A stretch of DNA of 64,000 nucleotides from contig NZ_JAKGCS010000033.1 in assembly GCF_021556395.1 (NCBI RefSeq), positions 385,392 through 449,391 on the forward strand, written 5' to 3'. Positions within the stretch are counted from its first letter, which is position 1. Each line of letters opens with the position of its first letter. The translations under genes and the position numbers were made by a program. Positions 53,391-61,346 of this stretch are shown piece after piece. The stretch comes from Acuticoccus kalidii (GTDB taxonomy: Bacteria; Pseudomonadota; Alphaproteobacteria; Rhizobiales; Amorphaceae). Under the pieces are notes generated by a model. It was not told where the DNA came from, did not search any database, and saw nothing but the letters and a program-made list of their open reading frames with translations.

Positions 53391-53705
53391 ATGATTTACG
53401 AAGAGAGAGATTACCGGATCAAGGCCGGAAAGCTGCCCGAGTTCGTGGCGCTTTACGGGCAATACGGCCTGCCGATCCAGAAGAAGCACCTCGGCACGTT
53501 CGTCGCCTACTTCACGACGGAGATCGGCGAGTTGAACCGCGTGGTCGCGCTCTGGGGCTATCAGAGCCTCGACGAGCGGATGGAAAAGCGGAAGGCGATG
53601 CTCGCCGATCCCGCGTGGAAGGAATATCTGTCGCGCGTGACCGACCTCATCGACACGCAGGAGACGCGTATCCTCACCCCCGTCGAATTCTCCCCGCTTC
53701 AATGA
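53391..53705 (+). CDS. NIPSNAP family protein
   Basis: A 104-residue ferredoxin-like dimeric alpha-beta barrel protein of the NIPSNAP family: MIYEERDYRIKAGKLPEFVALYGQYGLPIQKKHLG, FTTEIGELNRVVALWGYQSLDERMEKRKAMLADPAWKEYL. Its molecular function is unsettled; in bacteria it often sits with catabolic hydrolase and dehydrogenase genes. Its stop overlaps the hydrolase start (ATGA). Confidence 0.88.
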   Translation: MIYEERDYRIKAGKLPEFVALYGQYGLPIQKKHLGTFVAYFTTEIGELNRVVALWGYQSLDERMEKRKAMLADPAWKEYLSRVTDLIDTQETRILTPVEFSPLQ

Positions 53706-54499
53706 CCACCTTCGATGTGACGACCGCCGACGGCGCGGTGTTGAAGGCGAGCCGCGAAGGGGAGGGGCCGGCGCTCCTCCTCGTCTCCGGTCTCGGCGGC
53801 ACGGCGAGCTTCTGGGGGCCGACGGTCCCCGCGCTCTCCAAAGATTTCGAGGTCATCCGCTTCGATCAACGCGGCATCGGCGCCTCCTCGCGGGGCACGG
53901 CGACCTGTGACATCGCTTGCCTTGCGAGCGATGCTCTCGCGGTGCTCGACGAGGCCGGGATCGAGACCGCGACGCTCCTCGGTCACTCGACCGGCGGGTG
54001 CATCGGTCAGGCGGTCGCCCATCAGGCGGGCCACCGGCTCGACGGGTTGATCCTGAGCGCGACCTGGCTGCGGCCGAGCGTCTATATGGGCGCCCTCTTC
54101 GAAACGCGGCTGTCGCTGCTCGACCTGTCGCCAGAGGCCTATGCCGGCATGGCCGCGCTCCTGTCCTATCCGCCGGAATGGCTCGAAGAGAATATCGCCC
54201 AGTACGAGAACGCCGTCGCCCGCGCGCCGTCGAGCGAGGTGGCGCGCAAGGTCGTCCGCGAGCGGATCCATGCGTTGCTCGCCTTCGACGGGTCGGCCTC
54301 GACGCACCTCGTGTCGATGAAGACCCTCGTTCTCGGCGCACTCGACGACGTCGTCGTCCCCGCCTTCTTGCAGCGGGCGCTTGCCGAGGCCCTGCCGGGG
54401 CCGGAGCTCGTGCTCTATCCCGATGGGGGACACTTCTTTCCGGTCTCGCGGACGGAGCGCTTCGTCGAGACGGTTCGCGCCTTCGGCGCATCACGATAA
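53702..54499 (+). CDS. Alpha/beta hydrolase
   Basis: A 265-residue serine hydrolase with nucleophile elbow LLGHSTGGC (Ser96), oxyanion region VSGLGGTASFWGP and a C-terminal catalytic pair region LVLGALDDVVVP and PDGGHFFPVSR (Asp and His). It resembles 3-oxoadipate enol-lactonase-like and C-C or ester hydrolases. No signal peptide. It is coupled to NIPSNAP by a 4-bp overlap. Confidence 0.88.
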   Translation: MTTFDVTTADGAVLKASREGEGPALLLVSGLGGTASFWGPTVPALSKDFEVIRFDQRGIGASSRGTATCDIACLASDALAVLDEAGIETATLLGHSTGGCIGQAVAHQAGHRLDGLILSATWLRPSVYMGALFETRLSLLDLSPEAYAGMAALLSYPPEWLEENIAQYENAVARAPSSEVARKVVRERIHALLAFDGSASTHLVSMKTLVLGALDDVVVPAFLQRALAEALPGPELVLYPDGGHFFPVSRTERFVETVRAFGASR

Positions 54500-54540
54500 T
54501 CGGGCCACGATCGGCCAAACACTTCGAAAGAGAAACGACG

Positions 54541-55302
54541 ATGAAGCTTGTCGGCAAGGTTGCGATCATCACAGGCGGCGGATCGGGGATCGGCCACGAG
54601 GCGGCGAAACTCTTCGCCACGGAAGGGGCCACCGTGGTCGTCGCCGACCGCAACAGCGCGGCCGCGACCAAGGTCGCCGACGAGATCGTGTCGGCCGGCG
54701 GCAAGGCGACGCCCTACACGGTCGACGTCACCCAGGAAGGCGAGGTGAAGGGCATGATCGAGGACGCCGTCGCGCGCCACGGCAAGCTCGACATCCTCGT
54801 CAACAATGCCGGCTACGGCTTCGCCGGTACGGTGGTCGACACCGCGGTCGAGGATTGGGAAGCGCTCTTCGCGGTGAATGTCCGGGGCGTCTATCTCGGC
54901 TGCAAGCACGCGATCCCGGTAATGGAGGCGCAAGGCGGCGGCGTGATCGTCAACACCGCGTCGGCAGGGGCGGTGGTCGGCATTTATAACCGCGCCGCCT
55001 ATGTCGCCTCCAAGGGGGCGGTGGACGCTCTGACGCGGGCGATGGCGATGGACCACGCGAAGGCGAAGATCCGCATCAACGCCGTCGCGCCGGGAACGAT
55101 CGAGACGCCTTATTTCTCGAAGATCTTCGCCGAATCGCCCGATGCCGCGAAGCTTCGCCACGAGCTCGAGCAGCGCCAAATCATGGAGCGCCTCGGCACG
55201 CCGCTCGAGATCGCGCGCGGGATGCTCTATCTCGCATCGGACGATTCGTCCTTCTCGACCGGCTCCACGCTGGTGGTGGACGGCGGCTGGACCGCGCGCT
55301 GA
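54541..55302 (+). CDS. Short-chain dehydrogenase/reductase (SDR) family oxidoreductase
   Basis: A 253-residue classical SDR. Cofactor loop TGGGSGIG, NNAG near residue 88, the catalytic Ser in NTASAGAVVG, and Tyr154-x3-Lys158 (YVASK) are all present. Asp after the second strand (VVVADRNS) favours NAD over NADP. Substrate unknown; position suggests catabolism of the same compound as the hydrolase and perhaps hyuAB. Convergent with kdsD. Confidence 0.93.
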   Translation: MKLVGKVAIITGGGSGIGHEAAKLFATEGATVVVADRNSAAATKVADEIVSAGGKATPYTVDVTQEGEVKGMIEDAVARHGKLDILVNNAGYGFAGTVVDTAVEDWEALFAVNVRGVYLGCKHAIPVMEAQGGGVIVNTASAGAVVGIYNRAAYVASKGAVDALTRAMAMDHAKAKIRINAVAPGTIETPYFSKIFAESPDAAKLRHELEQRQIMERLGTPLEIARGMLYLASDDSSFSTGSTLVVDGGWTAR

Positions 55303-55318
55303 CGCGGTCCCGGCGGTT

Positions 55319-55334
55319 CGGGGCGATCGCCCCG
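55319..55334. terminator. GC-rich palindrome between convergent SDR and kdsD genes
   Basis: CGGGGCGATCGCCCCG is a perfect 16-bp palindrome in the 55-bp gap between two convergent genes. It lacks a T-tract, so termination is a guess. Confidence 0.4.
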
Positions 55335-55357
55335 GCCGCGCAAATCGGCGCGCGGCG

Positions 55358-56356
55358 TCAGACGACGCCGGCGCGCAACAGGTCGTGCATGTGAAGAATG
55401 CCGACGGGCCGGTTCCGGTCGACGACGAAGAGGGCGGAGATCTTCGCCCCGTTCATCACGTCGAGCGCGGCCGAGGCGACGACGCCCGGCTCGATCGTCT
55501 TCGGCGCGTCGCTCATGACGCTTTCGACCTTGTGGGCGAGGAGGCCGTCATGCAGATGGCGGCGCAGGTCGCCGTCGGTGATGACGCCGCAGAGCGCCCC
55601 GGCCTCGTCGATGACGCCGAGAATGCCGAATCCCTTGTTCGTCATCGCGAGGATCGCGTCGCTCATCAGCGTGCCGTGCGCGACGAGGGGAATTTCGTCC
55701 CCCTGATGCATGAGATCGCGCACGAACTGGAGGCGCGCGCCGAGGCGGCCGCCGGGGTGGAAGACGTGGAAATCGTCGGAGGTGAAGCCGCGCTTTTCGA
55801 GGAGCGCGACGGCGAGCGCATCGCCCATCACGAGCTGCTGTGTCGACGACGAGGTCGGCGCGAGGCCGAGCGGGCAGGCCTCACGGCTCGCCGGCAGGAC
55901 GAGCGGGATGTCGGCGGCCTTCGCGAGCGCGGATTTCGCGCGCGAGGTGATCGCGATCACCGTCACGCCGAAGCGCTTGGCGTAGGCGAGGATCGAGGCG
56001 AGCTCTTTCGATTCGCCCGACCATGAGAGGGCGAGCACCACGTCCTTCGCGGTGATCATCCCGAGATCGCCGTGGCTCGCCTCGGCGGGGTGGACGAACT
56101 GGGCGGGCGTCCCGGTGGAGGCCAGCGTCGCGGAGATTTTCGCGCTGATATGGCCGGATTTTCCCATGCCGGTCACGATGACGCGGCCTTCGCAGGCCGC
56201 CATCCGCTCGACGGCACGCGCGACATTGCGACCCAAGGGGCCTTCGAGGGCCTTTTCGAGGGCATCGAGGGCGGCCGCTTCGGCCTTGATGGTCCGGCTC
56301 GCGGACGCCACGACGTCCCGGTCTCCGGGGCCAGGGCGCAACTCAACGACGGTCAT
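55358..56356 (-). CDS. kdsD: KpsF/GutQ family arabinose-5-phosphate isomerase
   Basis: A 332-residue enzyme that makes arabinose-5-phosphate from ribulose-5-phosphate, the first step to Kdo in lipopolysaccharide. The SIS domain has VIVTGMGKSGHISAKISATLASTGTPAQFVHPAEASHGDLGMI, and a LSWSGESKELASIL loop. Two CBS domains follow (MHQGDEIPLVAHGTLMSDAILAM, MSDAPKTIEPGVVASAALDVM). The ATG at 56356 is preceded by GAGAGAG; another in-frame ATG at 56380 is possible. Confidence 0.92.
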   Translation of the reverse strand: MTVVELRPGPGDRDVVASASRTIKAEAAALDALEKALEGPLGRNVARAVERMAACEGRVIVTGMGKSGHISAKISATLASTGTPAQFVHPAEASHGDLGMITAKDVVLALSWSGESKELASILAYAKRFGVTVIAITSRAKSALAKAADIPLVLPASREACPLGLAPTSSSTQQLVMGDALAVALLEKRGFTSDDFHVFHPGGRLGARLQFVRDLMHQGDEIPLVAHGTLMSDAILAMTNKGFGILGVIDEAGALCGVITDGDLRRHLHDGLLAHKVESVMSDAPKTIEPGVVASAALDVMNGAKISALFVVDRNRPVGILHMHDLLRAGVV

Positions 56357-56483
56357 TTCGACTCTCTCTACCAGCGACATAAGGGTGTCTTAATCCGCGA
56401 TCGATTTCATGCAAAATGAGGACGTCCTTAACAGTTTCTGTGTGATGCAGCGCGGGAGTGGCGTTGCAGTTGGAGTCCGCGAT

Positions 56484-57716
56484 ATGCGCGAATCCCTTTC
56501 AATCTTGACCGACCGCGTCGGAGGCCGGGCGCTGACCATGACAGCGGTCGCCACCGTTGCTCTCGCTCTGTCGACACCGACGGCGAGTGCCGACGCGTTT
56601 TCACAGTGCGTGGCGGGTAAGTGGTCTGCAGCGCAACGTATCGGTGTCACCCGTGCCAATTTCGATGCGGCGACTCGCAATCTGAGACCCGATCCGACGA
56701 CGCTGAAGCTCGTCAACAATCAATCCGAATTCGTCAAGCCGATTTGGGAATACCTGGACAGCGCCGTGTCCGACAAGCGTGTTTCGGACGGGCGCCGGAA
56801 ATATCGCGAATACCAGTCGACGCTGCAGAGCGTGTCGCAGCGCTTCAAGGTCGACCCGCAGGTCATCCTCGCGATCTGGGGCATGGAGACGAGTTACGGC
56901 TCCTATATGGGCGACCATAATGCCGTGCGCGCCGCGGCGACGCTCGCCTGTTCCAGCGGCCGGCGCGAGGATTTCTGGACGCAGCAATTCGTCACCGCGA
57001 TCAAGATCGCCCAGGACGGCCACATCTCGATCAACGACATGGAATCCTCCTGGGGCGCCGCGATGGGGCACACCCAGTTCATCCCGACGAGCTGGCAGGC
57101 CTACGCCGCCGACCATGACGGCGACGGCAAGCGCGATATCTGGAATTCGATCCCCGACGCCTTCGCGTCGACCGCGAACTATCTCGCCAAGCACGGCTGG
57201 AATTACGGCGAGACGTGGGGTTACGAGGTCGTCGTGCCGCGCAACTTCAATCACAGCCTCGCGGACGGGCGGAAGAAGCGGTCGCTCGCGGATTGGGAGC
57301 GCTACGGGATCAAGCGCGTGAACGGCCGGTCGTGGCCGCGTCCGAGCGATCAGGCCTATCTCTATTATCCCGCCGGCGCGAATGGTCCGGCGTTCCTGAT
57401 GCTGCACAATTTCGATGTCATCAAGCGCTACAATAACGCCGACGCCTATGCGCTCGGCGTCGGGCATCTCTCCGATCGGATCATCGGCGGCGGCGACTTC
57501 TCCCAGAAGTGGCCGCGTGACGAGCGCCCGCTATCGCGCACCCAGGTCCGGGAAATGCAGTCGCTCCTGACCCGCCGCGGCTTCTCCACCGGCGGCGTCG
57601 ACGGCCAGGTCGGCCCGATGACGCGCGACGCGATCCGCAAATATCAGCAGTCTGCCGGCAGCGTGCCCGACGGATTCGCCTCGACGCGGCTTCTGAACGA
57701 GCTTCAGCGCCGCTGA
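56484..57716 (+). CDS. Lytic murein transglycosylase (MltB/SLT_2 family) with peptidoglycan-binding domain
   Basis: A 410-residue periplasmic enzyme that cuts peptidoglycan glycan strands to 1,6-anhydromuropeptides. A signal peptide (TAVATVALALSTPTASA) precedes the catalytic domain, whose Glu135 is in IWGMETSYGSYMG, followed by AMGHTQFIPTSWQAYAADHDGDGKRDIW. The C-terminal 70 residues are a PG_binding_1 domain (MQSLLTRRGFSTGGVDGQVGPMTRDAIRKYQ). The ATG at 56484 is preceded by TTGGAG. It converges on the amidase with an 11-bp gap. Confidence 0.93.
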   Translation: MRESLSILTDRVGGRALTMTAVATVALALSTPTASADAFSQCVAGKWSAAQRIGVTRANFDAATRNLRPDPTTLKLVNNQSEFVKPIWEYLDSAVSDKRVSDGRRKYREYQSTLQSVSQRFKVDPQVILAIWGMETSYGSYMGDHNAVRAAATLACSSGRREDFWTQQFVTAIKIAQDGHISINDMESSWGAAMGHTQFIPTSWQAYAADHDGDGKRDIWNSIPDAFASTANYLAKHGWNYGETWGYEVVVPRNFNHSLADGRKKRSLADWERYGIKRVNGRSWPRPSDQAYLYYPAGANGPAFLMLHNFDVIKRYNNADAYALGVGHLSDRIIGGGDFSQKWPRDERPLSRTQVREMQSLLTRRGFSTGGVDGQVGPMTRDAIRKYQQSAGSVPDGFASTRLLNELQRR

Positions 57717-57727
57717 TCCGCGACGGC

Positions 57728-58441
57728 TCAGGAGAGGGCGGCCGCCGCCCTCTCGGCCCGCACCGCCTCGGCGAAGGCGCGGGCTGCGGCGAGCGTCCAC
57801 CCGTCCGCCGGCGCCTCGACTCGCTCGGGAAGATGCCGGCGGTGGAACGCTCTGACGAGGGCCGCGAAGGCCGCCTCGTCGTCCTCCACGCCATATCCCG
57901 CCTCGCGCAACGTCGCCTTTAGCGCGGCCTCGTCATAGGTGGCGGGCGTCTCGGGCGGCGGGACATAGAGCGCGTGCCCCGCCAGCGCGAGCGTTCGCCA
58001 CGGAAAACGCTCGCCCGGATCGATCTTGCGCATCGGCGCGATGTCGGAGTGGGCGACGACATTGCGCTTCGGCACGGGCCAGCGCCCGCGAATTTGCGCC
58101 ACCAGGTCGATCAGCGCCTCGATCTGCGCGTCGGGGAAGGTCGGCGCGTCGGGACGGTGGCCCGGATTGTCGAGCTCGATGCCGATCGAGCGGGAGTTGA
58201 TGTCGTCCGTTCCGTCCCAGAAGCTCAGCCCGGCGTGCCAGGCGCGCCGTTCCTCCTCCACCATCTGGACGAGGCGTCCGCCGGCCTCGATGAGATAATG
58301 ACACGACACCTTCGAGGCCGGATTGCAGAGCCAGCGCGCGGCGGCGTCCGCGCTCGCCATGTCGGTATAATGGATGACGATGATGTCGGGCCGCGTGCCC
58401 TCGGGCCGCGCATTGTGGTTCGGTGAGGTGAACGCGCTCAT
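57728..58441 (-). CDS. N-acetylmuramoyl-L-alanine amidase (Amidase_2, AmiD/AmpD-like)
   Basis: A 237-residue zinc amidase. DIIVIHYTDMASAD holds the first zinc His, SIGIELDNPGH the catalytic Glu, VVAHSDIAPMRKIDPG the remaining ligands. A C-terminal helical segment resembles a short peptidoglycan-binding region (EAFAALVRAFHRRHLPERV). No signal peptide is visible, so it may be a cytoplasmic AmpD-like recycling enzyme cleaving anhydromuropeptides. Its start overlaps the stop of the TerB/DnaJ gene by 4 bp. Confidence 0.9.
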   Translation of the reverse strand: MSAFTSPNHNARPEGTRPDIIVIHYTDMASADAAARWLCNPASKVSCHYLIEAGGRLVQMVEEERRAWHAGLSFWDGTDDINSRSIGIELDNPGHRPDAPTFPDAQIEALIDLVAQIRGRWPVPKRNVVAHSDIAPMRKIDPGERFPWRTLALAGHALYVPPPETPATYDEAALKATLREAGYGVEDDEAAFAALVRAFHRRHLPERVEAPADGWTLAAARAFAEAVRAERAAAALS

Positions 58442-59133
58442 GCCGATGGGCGCATCTGACGCTGGATCGCCTCATAGGCCGCGTTGATCGAGGCGAGGCG
58501 GTCGGTGGCGACGCGCAAGAACTCTTCCGGCACGCCGCGCGCGATGAGGCGGTCGGGGTGATGCTCGGCGACGAGGGTGCGATAGCGGCGCCGCACCGTC
58601 TCCCACGTCGCATCGCGCGGCAGGCAGAGGACGGCATAGGGGTCGTGCTCGGGCTCCAGATGGCTCGCTTTGACGCGGTTGAATTCGACCGGGTCGAGCC
58701 CGAAAATCGCGGCGACGCGCTCCAGAAAGTCGAGCTCCGCCTCGTGGATCACACCATCTGCCGCGGCGATCGTGAAGAGGATGTCGAGAATGTCCTCCTT
58801 CAACGCATCGTCGTCGGGAAAGAGGCGGGTGATGCGCTGGGCGTAGGCCTCGAAGCCGGCGACGTCGCGCTGGGCGAGGTCGAACAGCCGGCGGATCGAT
58901 TTGCGCGCGTCGTCCGGCACGTCGAAGCGGCGCCAGAAGGTCGCCGCCTCCGACATCGTGACGACGCCGTCCGCCTTCGCCATCTTCGCCGCGAGCGCGA
59001 CGACCGCCATCGAGAAGGCGGCTTGCCGCGATTGCGGGCCGGTGCCGGTCACCGTGCGCAGGCGATCGAACGTATCCGCCCCGAAGGCGCCCACCGATTG
59101 GACGACTTGTGCGAGTTGGTCCCAGAGCGCCAC
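58438..59133 (-). CDS. TerB/DnaJ (DjlA-like) co-chaperone
   Basis: A 231-residue protein: an N-terminal TerB-like helical domain (AFSMAVVALAAKMAKADGVVTMSEAATFWRRF, ILDILFTIAAADGVIHEAELDFLERVAAIFGL) and a C-terminal J domain (PYAVLCLPRDATWETVRRRYRTLVAEHHPDRL) with the HPD motif. This is the soluble DjlA-type arrangement; no membrane anchor is evident. Translation most likely starts at GTG 59133 (VALWDQLAQ); an in-frame ATG at 59202 adds 23 residues overlapping the upstream gene. Confidence 0.85.
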   Translation of the reverse strand: MALWDQLAQVVQSVGAFGADTFDRLRTVTGTGPQSRQAAFSMAVVALAAKMAKADGVVTMSEAATFWRRFDVPDDARKSIRRLFDLAQRDVAGFEAYAQRITRLFPDDDALKEDILDILFTIAAADGVIHEAELDFLERVAAIFGLDPVEFNRVKASHLEPEHDPYAVLCLPRDATWETVRRRYRTLVAEHHPDRLIARGVPEEFLRVATDRLASINAAYEAIQRQMRPSA

Positions 59134-59134
59134 G

Positions 59135-60652
59135 TCACCGTCGCCTTGGCAGAAGTTTCGATCCGAGGCGGCCGCGTCGGCTGGGCGGCGCGATGCGGTC
59201 ATGCCCGGTGATGTCGATCGGCCGGCCGGCGCCCGGCGTCGTGTCCGCCTCGTTGGCGCCGGTGGCGCCCGGTTTTTCGGACGCGCTTTGCGATGCGGGG
59301 GCGGCGTGGGGGGCCGCGTTCTCGTCCGAGCCGGTCTTTGCCAAGTCGGTCTTCGCGAAATCGGGCTCGGCGATCGCGGGATCGGCCGCGCCAGGCTTCG
59401 GCGCCCGGTCGCGGCGGTGCAAGCGGCTGCGTTTCAGACCGGCGCGAAGACGGTCCGATGCGGCAAGCTTCGGTCGCTCCGCCGCCGGCTGCGGGGGATC
59501 GGCCGCGAGCAGCGTCACCACCTCGGCGAGCTTTGCCTCGCCGCTCTGCCCGCTCTCGGCCTCGGCGGCGGCGATCTCCGCGGCGGCTTCGACGGCGGCG
59601 ATATCGGCCGGGCGCGGCTCGGAGGCGGGGGAGAGGGGGGAGGAGGGAGCGGCCGCAGCGCCCGGCAGGTTCGGCGCGCCCTCACCGCCGAGGGTGAAGC
59701 GCTGCACCCGCCGCGAACGGGCCGGACGCGCGCGTGCCAGACGCGGCGGGGCGTTCGTCACGAAGGCGTCGAATGCGGCGAAGAAGAGTTTGCGCAATTC
59801 GTCGCGCTCCAGGTGGACCTGGTGGCGCGCGCCCGGAATGATCACGAGACCGCCGCCGGCGGTCCCCCGCGCGAAACGATCGATCGCGACCGTCGACACC
59901 ACGCGGTCGTGCCCGCTCGCGATGAAGAGGGTCGGAACGGCGAGCGGCCGCCCCTTCGTCGCCATGACGCGCCGCATCGCGCCGAGTGCGGCGCGCAGCC
60001 AGCCGAGCGTCGGCGGGCCGACCATCAGCTCCGGATTGGCATCGGCGAGGGCGATGAGGGCGTCATAACGCGCTTTGTCGCTGGTGAGGCGGTTGTTCGC
60101 GAACGGCGTGTTGCCCGTCTCGCGCTGGACCGGAATGCGGCCGAGGCCGACGAGGGATCCGGCGGTCGATGCGGCGCTCAGGAGGCCCGGCGAAGCGGGT
60201 AGGCCGATCACTTCGAGCATCGGCGCGGTGAGGACGATCCGGTCCACCTCTTCGGCGAGAAAGGGCGCCGCCATCAACGCGGCGAGGCCGCCCATCGAAT
60301 GGCCGAGAACATAGAAAGGGCGCGGCAGACCGATCTGCCCGGCATAGCGCACGACGGCGACGAGATCGTCCCGATAGTCGGCGAAGCGGCCGATATGGCC
60401 ACCGCGGCGGGCCTGCTTGTCGGACCCGCCCTGTCCGCGAAAATCGAACGCGATGACGGCGAGGCCTCGGGCGCGAAGATCGCCGATCGTCTCGCCATAG
60501 AGCTCGATGAATTCGCCGCGGCCCTGGGCGAGGATGATCGTGCCCTGCCCCTCGGACAGGGCGGGCCAATGGGCGACACGCAACGTCGCTCCGGCGTGCA
60601 ACGTGCCGATGGTGCCGCCGAGATCGGTGGACCCCCAGTTCGCTATCGCCAC
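59135..60652 (-). CDS. Alpha/beta hydrolase (serine aminopeptidase S33 / lysophospholipase-like) with long Ala/Pro-rich tail
   Basis: A 505-residue protein. The first 315 residues are a complete alpha/beta hydrolase with LAQGRGEFIELYGETIGDL, AFDFRGQGGSDKQ, nucleophile VLGHSMGGLAA (Ser119), Asp region LFIASGHDRVVST and His in PGARHQVHLE. This pattern is typical of monoglyceride or lysophospholipid lipases (PldB-like). The remaining 190 residues are a low-complexity Ala, Pro, Glu and Arg-rich tail with no recognisable domain, ending in RRGRLGSKLLPRRR. GTG at 60652 has TGGAG upstream. Divergent from hsp20. Confidence 0.87.
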   Translation of the reverse strand: MAIANWGSTDLGGTIGTLHAGATLRVAHWPALSEGQGTIILAQGRGEFIELYGETIGDLRARGLAVIAFDFRGQGGSDKQARRGGHIGRFADYRDDLVAVVRYAGQIGLPRPFYVLGHSMGGLAALMAAPFLAEEVDRIVLTAPMLEVIGLPASPGLLSAASTAGSLVGLGRIPVQRETGNTPFANNRLTSDKARYDALIALADANPELMVGPPTLGWLRAALGAMRRVMATKGRPLAVPTLFIASGHDRVVSTVAIDRFARGTAGGGLVIIPGARHQVHLERDELRKLFFAAFDAFVTNAPPRLARARPARSRRVQRFTLGGEGAPNLPGAAAAPSSPLSPASEPRPADIAAVEAAAEIAAAEAESGQSGEAKLAEVVTLLAADPPQPAAERPKLAASDRLRAGLKRSRLHRRDRAPKPGAADPAIAEPDFAKTDLAKTGSDENAAPHAAPASQSASEKPGATGANEADTTPGAGRPIDITGHDRIAPPSRRGRLGSKLLPRRR

Positions 60653-60675
60653 GTTTTCTCCACGGCCAAAAAACC

Positions 60676-60706
60676 CTTGAAAGGCACCGATGGGGTGCCC
60701 AGATTT
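60676..60706 (+). promoter_or_regulatory. Heat-shock sigma (RpoH) type promoter of hsp20
   Basis: CTTGAAA (60676-60682) and CCCAGATTT (60698-60706) are 15 bp apart and match the RpoH consensus CTTGAAA/CCCCATnT reasonably. The deduced transcript starts near 60712, giving a leader of about 90 nt. Confidence 0.55.
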
Positions 60707-60711
60707 CGGGT

Positions 60712-60803
60712 GCGGTCGCCAAGACGGGGCCGCAACCAGACCAGGATCGCTGGCCAATCGGCAGCTATCCACCAACCGTTGCTTCTCATGGAGGACGACT
60801 ATG
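60712..60803 (+). promoter_or_regulatory. ROSE-like RNA thermometer in the hsp20 leader
   Basis: The leader ends in TTGCTTCTCATGGAGGA (from 60780), where a TTGCT-type pyrimidine stretch can pair with the ribosome-binding site GGAGGA as in ROSE elements of rhizobial small heat-shock genes. Upstream, TGCGG/CCGCA (60711-60734) forms a further stem. Melting at heat-shock temperature would free the site. Identification rests on motif and position only. Confidence 0.65.
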
Positions 60804-61256
60804 CGTCAATTCGATCTCACCCCCCTTTACCGCTCCACCGTCGGTTTCGACCGCCTCTTTTCGCTGCTCGACAACGCGTCGGCCGTGAACCAGGCGCAGA
60901 GCTATCCGCCCTATAATATCGAGCGGACCGCCGAGGACGAATATCGTATCACGATGGCCGTCGCCGGCTTTACCGAGGATGAACTGACCGTCGAGGTCAA
61001 AGAGGGCTCGCTCACCGTCACCGGCCAGAAGGCCGAGGCCGATCAGAACGACGAGAATATCCTGTATCGCGGCATCGCGGCGCGGGCGTTCGAGCGTCGT
61101 TTCCAGCTTGCCGACCATGTGCACGTGACCGGAGCTTCCTTGGAGCACGGCCTGTTGCACGTCTCGTTGAAGCGTGAGGTGCCGGAGGCCAAGAAGCCCC
61201 GCACGATCGCGATCGAGTCGGCCAATCAGCCGAAGACCATCGAGCAGGCGGCCTGA
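60801..61256 (+). CDS. Small heat shock protein Hsp20 (IbpA-like)
   Basis: A 151-residue alpha-crystallin family holdase that binds unfolding proteins during heat stress. The N-terminus MRQFDLTPLYRSTVGFDRLFSLLD, PPYNIERTAEDEYRITMAVAGFTEDELTVEVKEGSLTV, and the A-x-x-x-n-G-L-like LEHGLLHVSLKREVPE are typical of the rhizobial IbpA class; C-terminal I-x-I is RTIAIES. The ATG follows GGAGG, masked in the putative thermometer. A perfect terminator follows. Confidence 0.95.
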   Translation: MRQFDLTPLYRSTVGFDRLFSLLDNASAVNQAQSYPPYNIERTAEDEYRITMAVAGFTEDELTVEVKEGSLTVTGQKAEADQNDENILYRGIAARAFERRFQLADHVHVTGASLEHGLLHVSLKREVPEAKKPRTIAIESANQPKTIEQAA

Positions 61257-61296
61257 CGACCGCCGGCGCGCCACCTCGCGGCGCGAATGGTGATGT

Positions 61297-61326
61297 GGCG
61301 CTCCGGGTCGACCGGAGCGCCTTTTT
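61297..61326 (+). terminator. Rho-independent terminator after hsp20
   Basis: GGCGCTCCGG and CCGGAGCGCC form a perfect 10-bp stem around GTCGA, followed by TTTTT, 41 bp after the hsp20 stop. Confidence 0.93.
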
Positions 61327-61346
61327 CGTGTTCGCCGACGCCTCGT

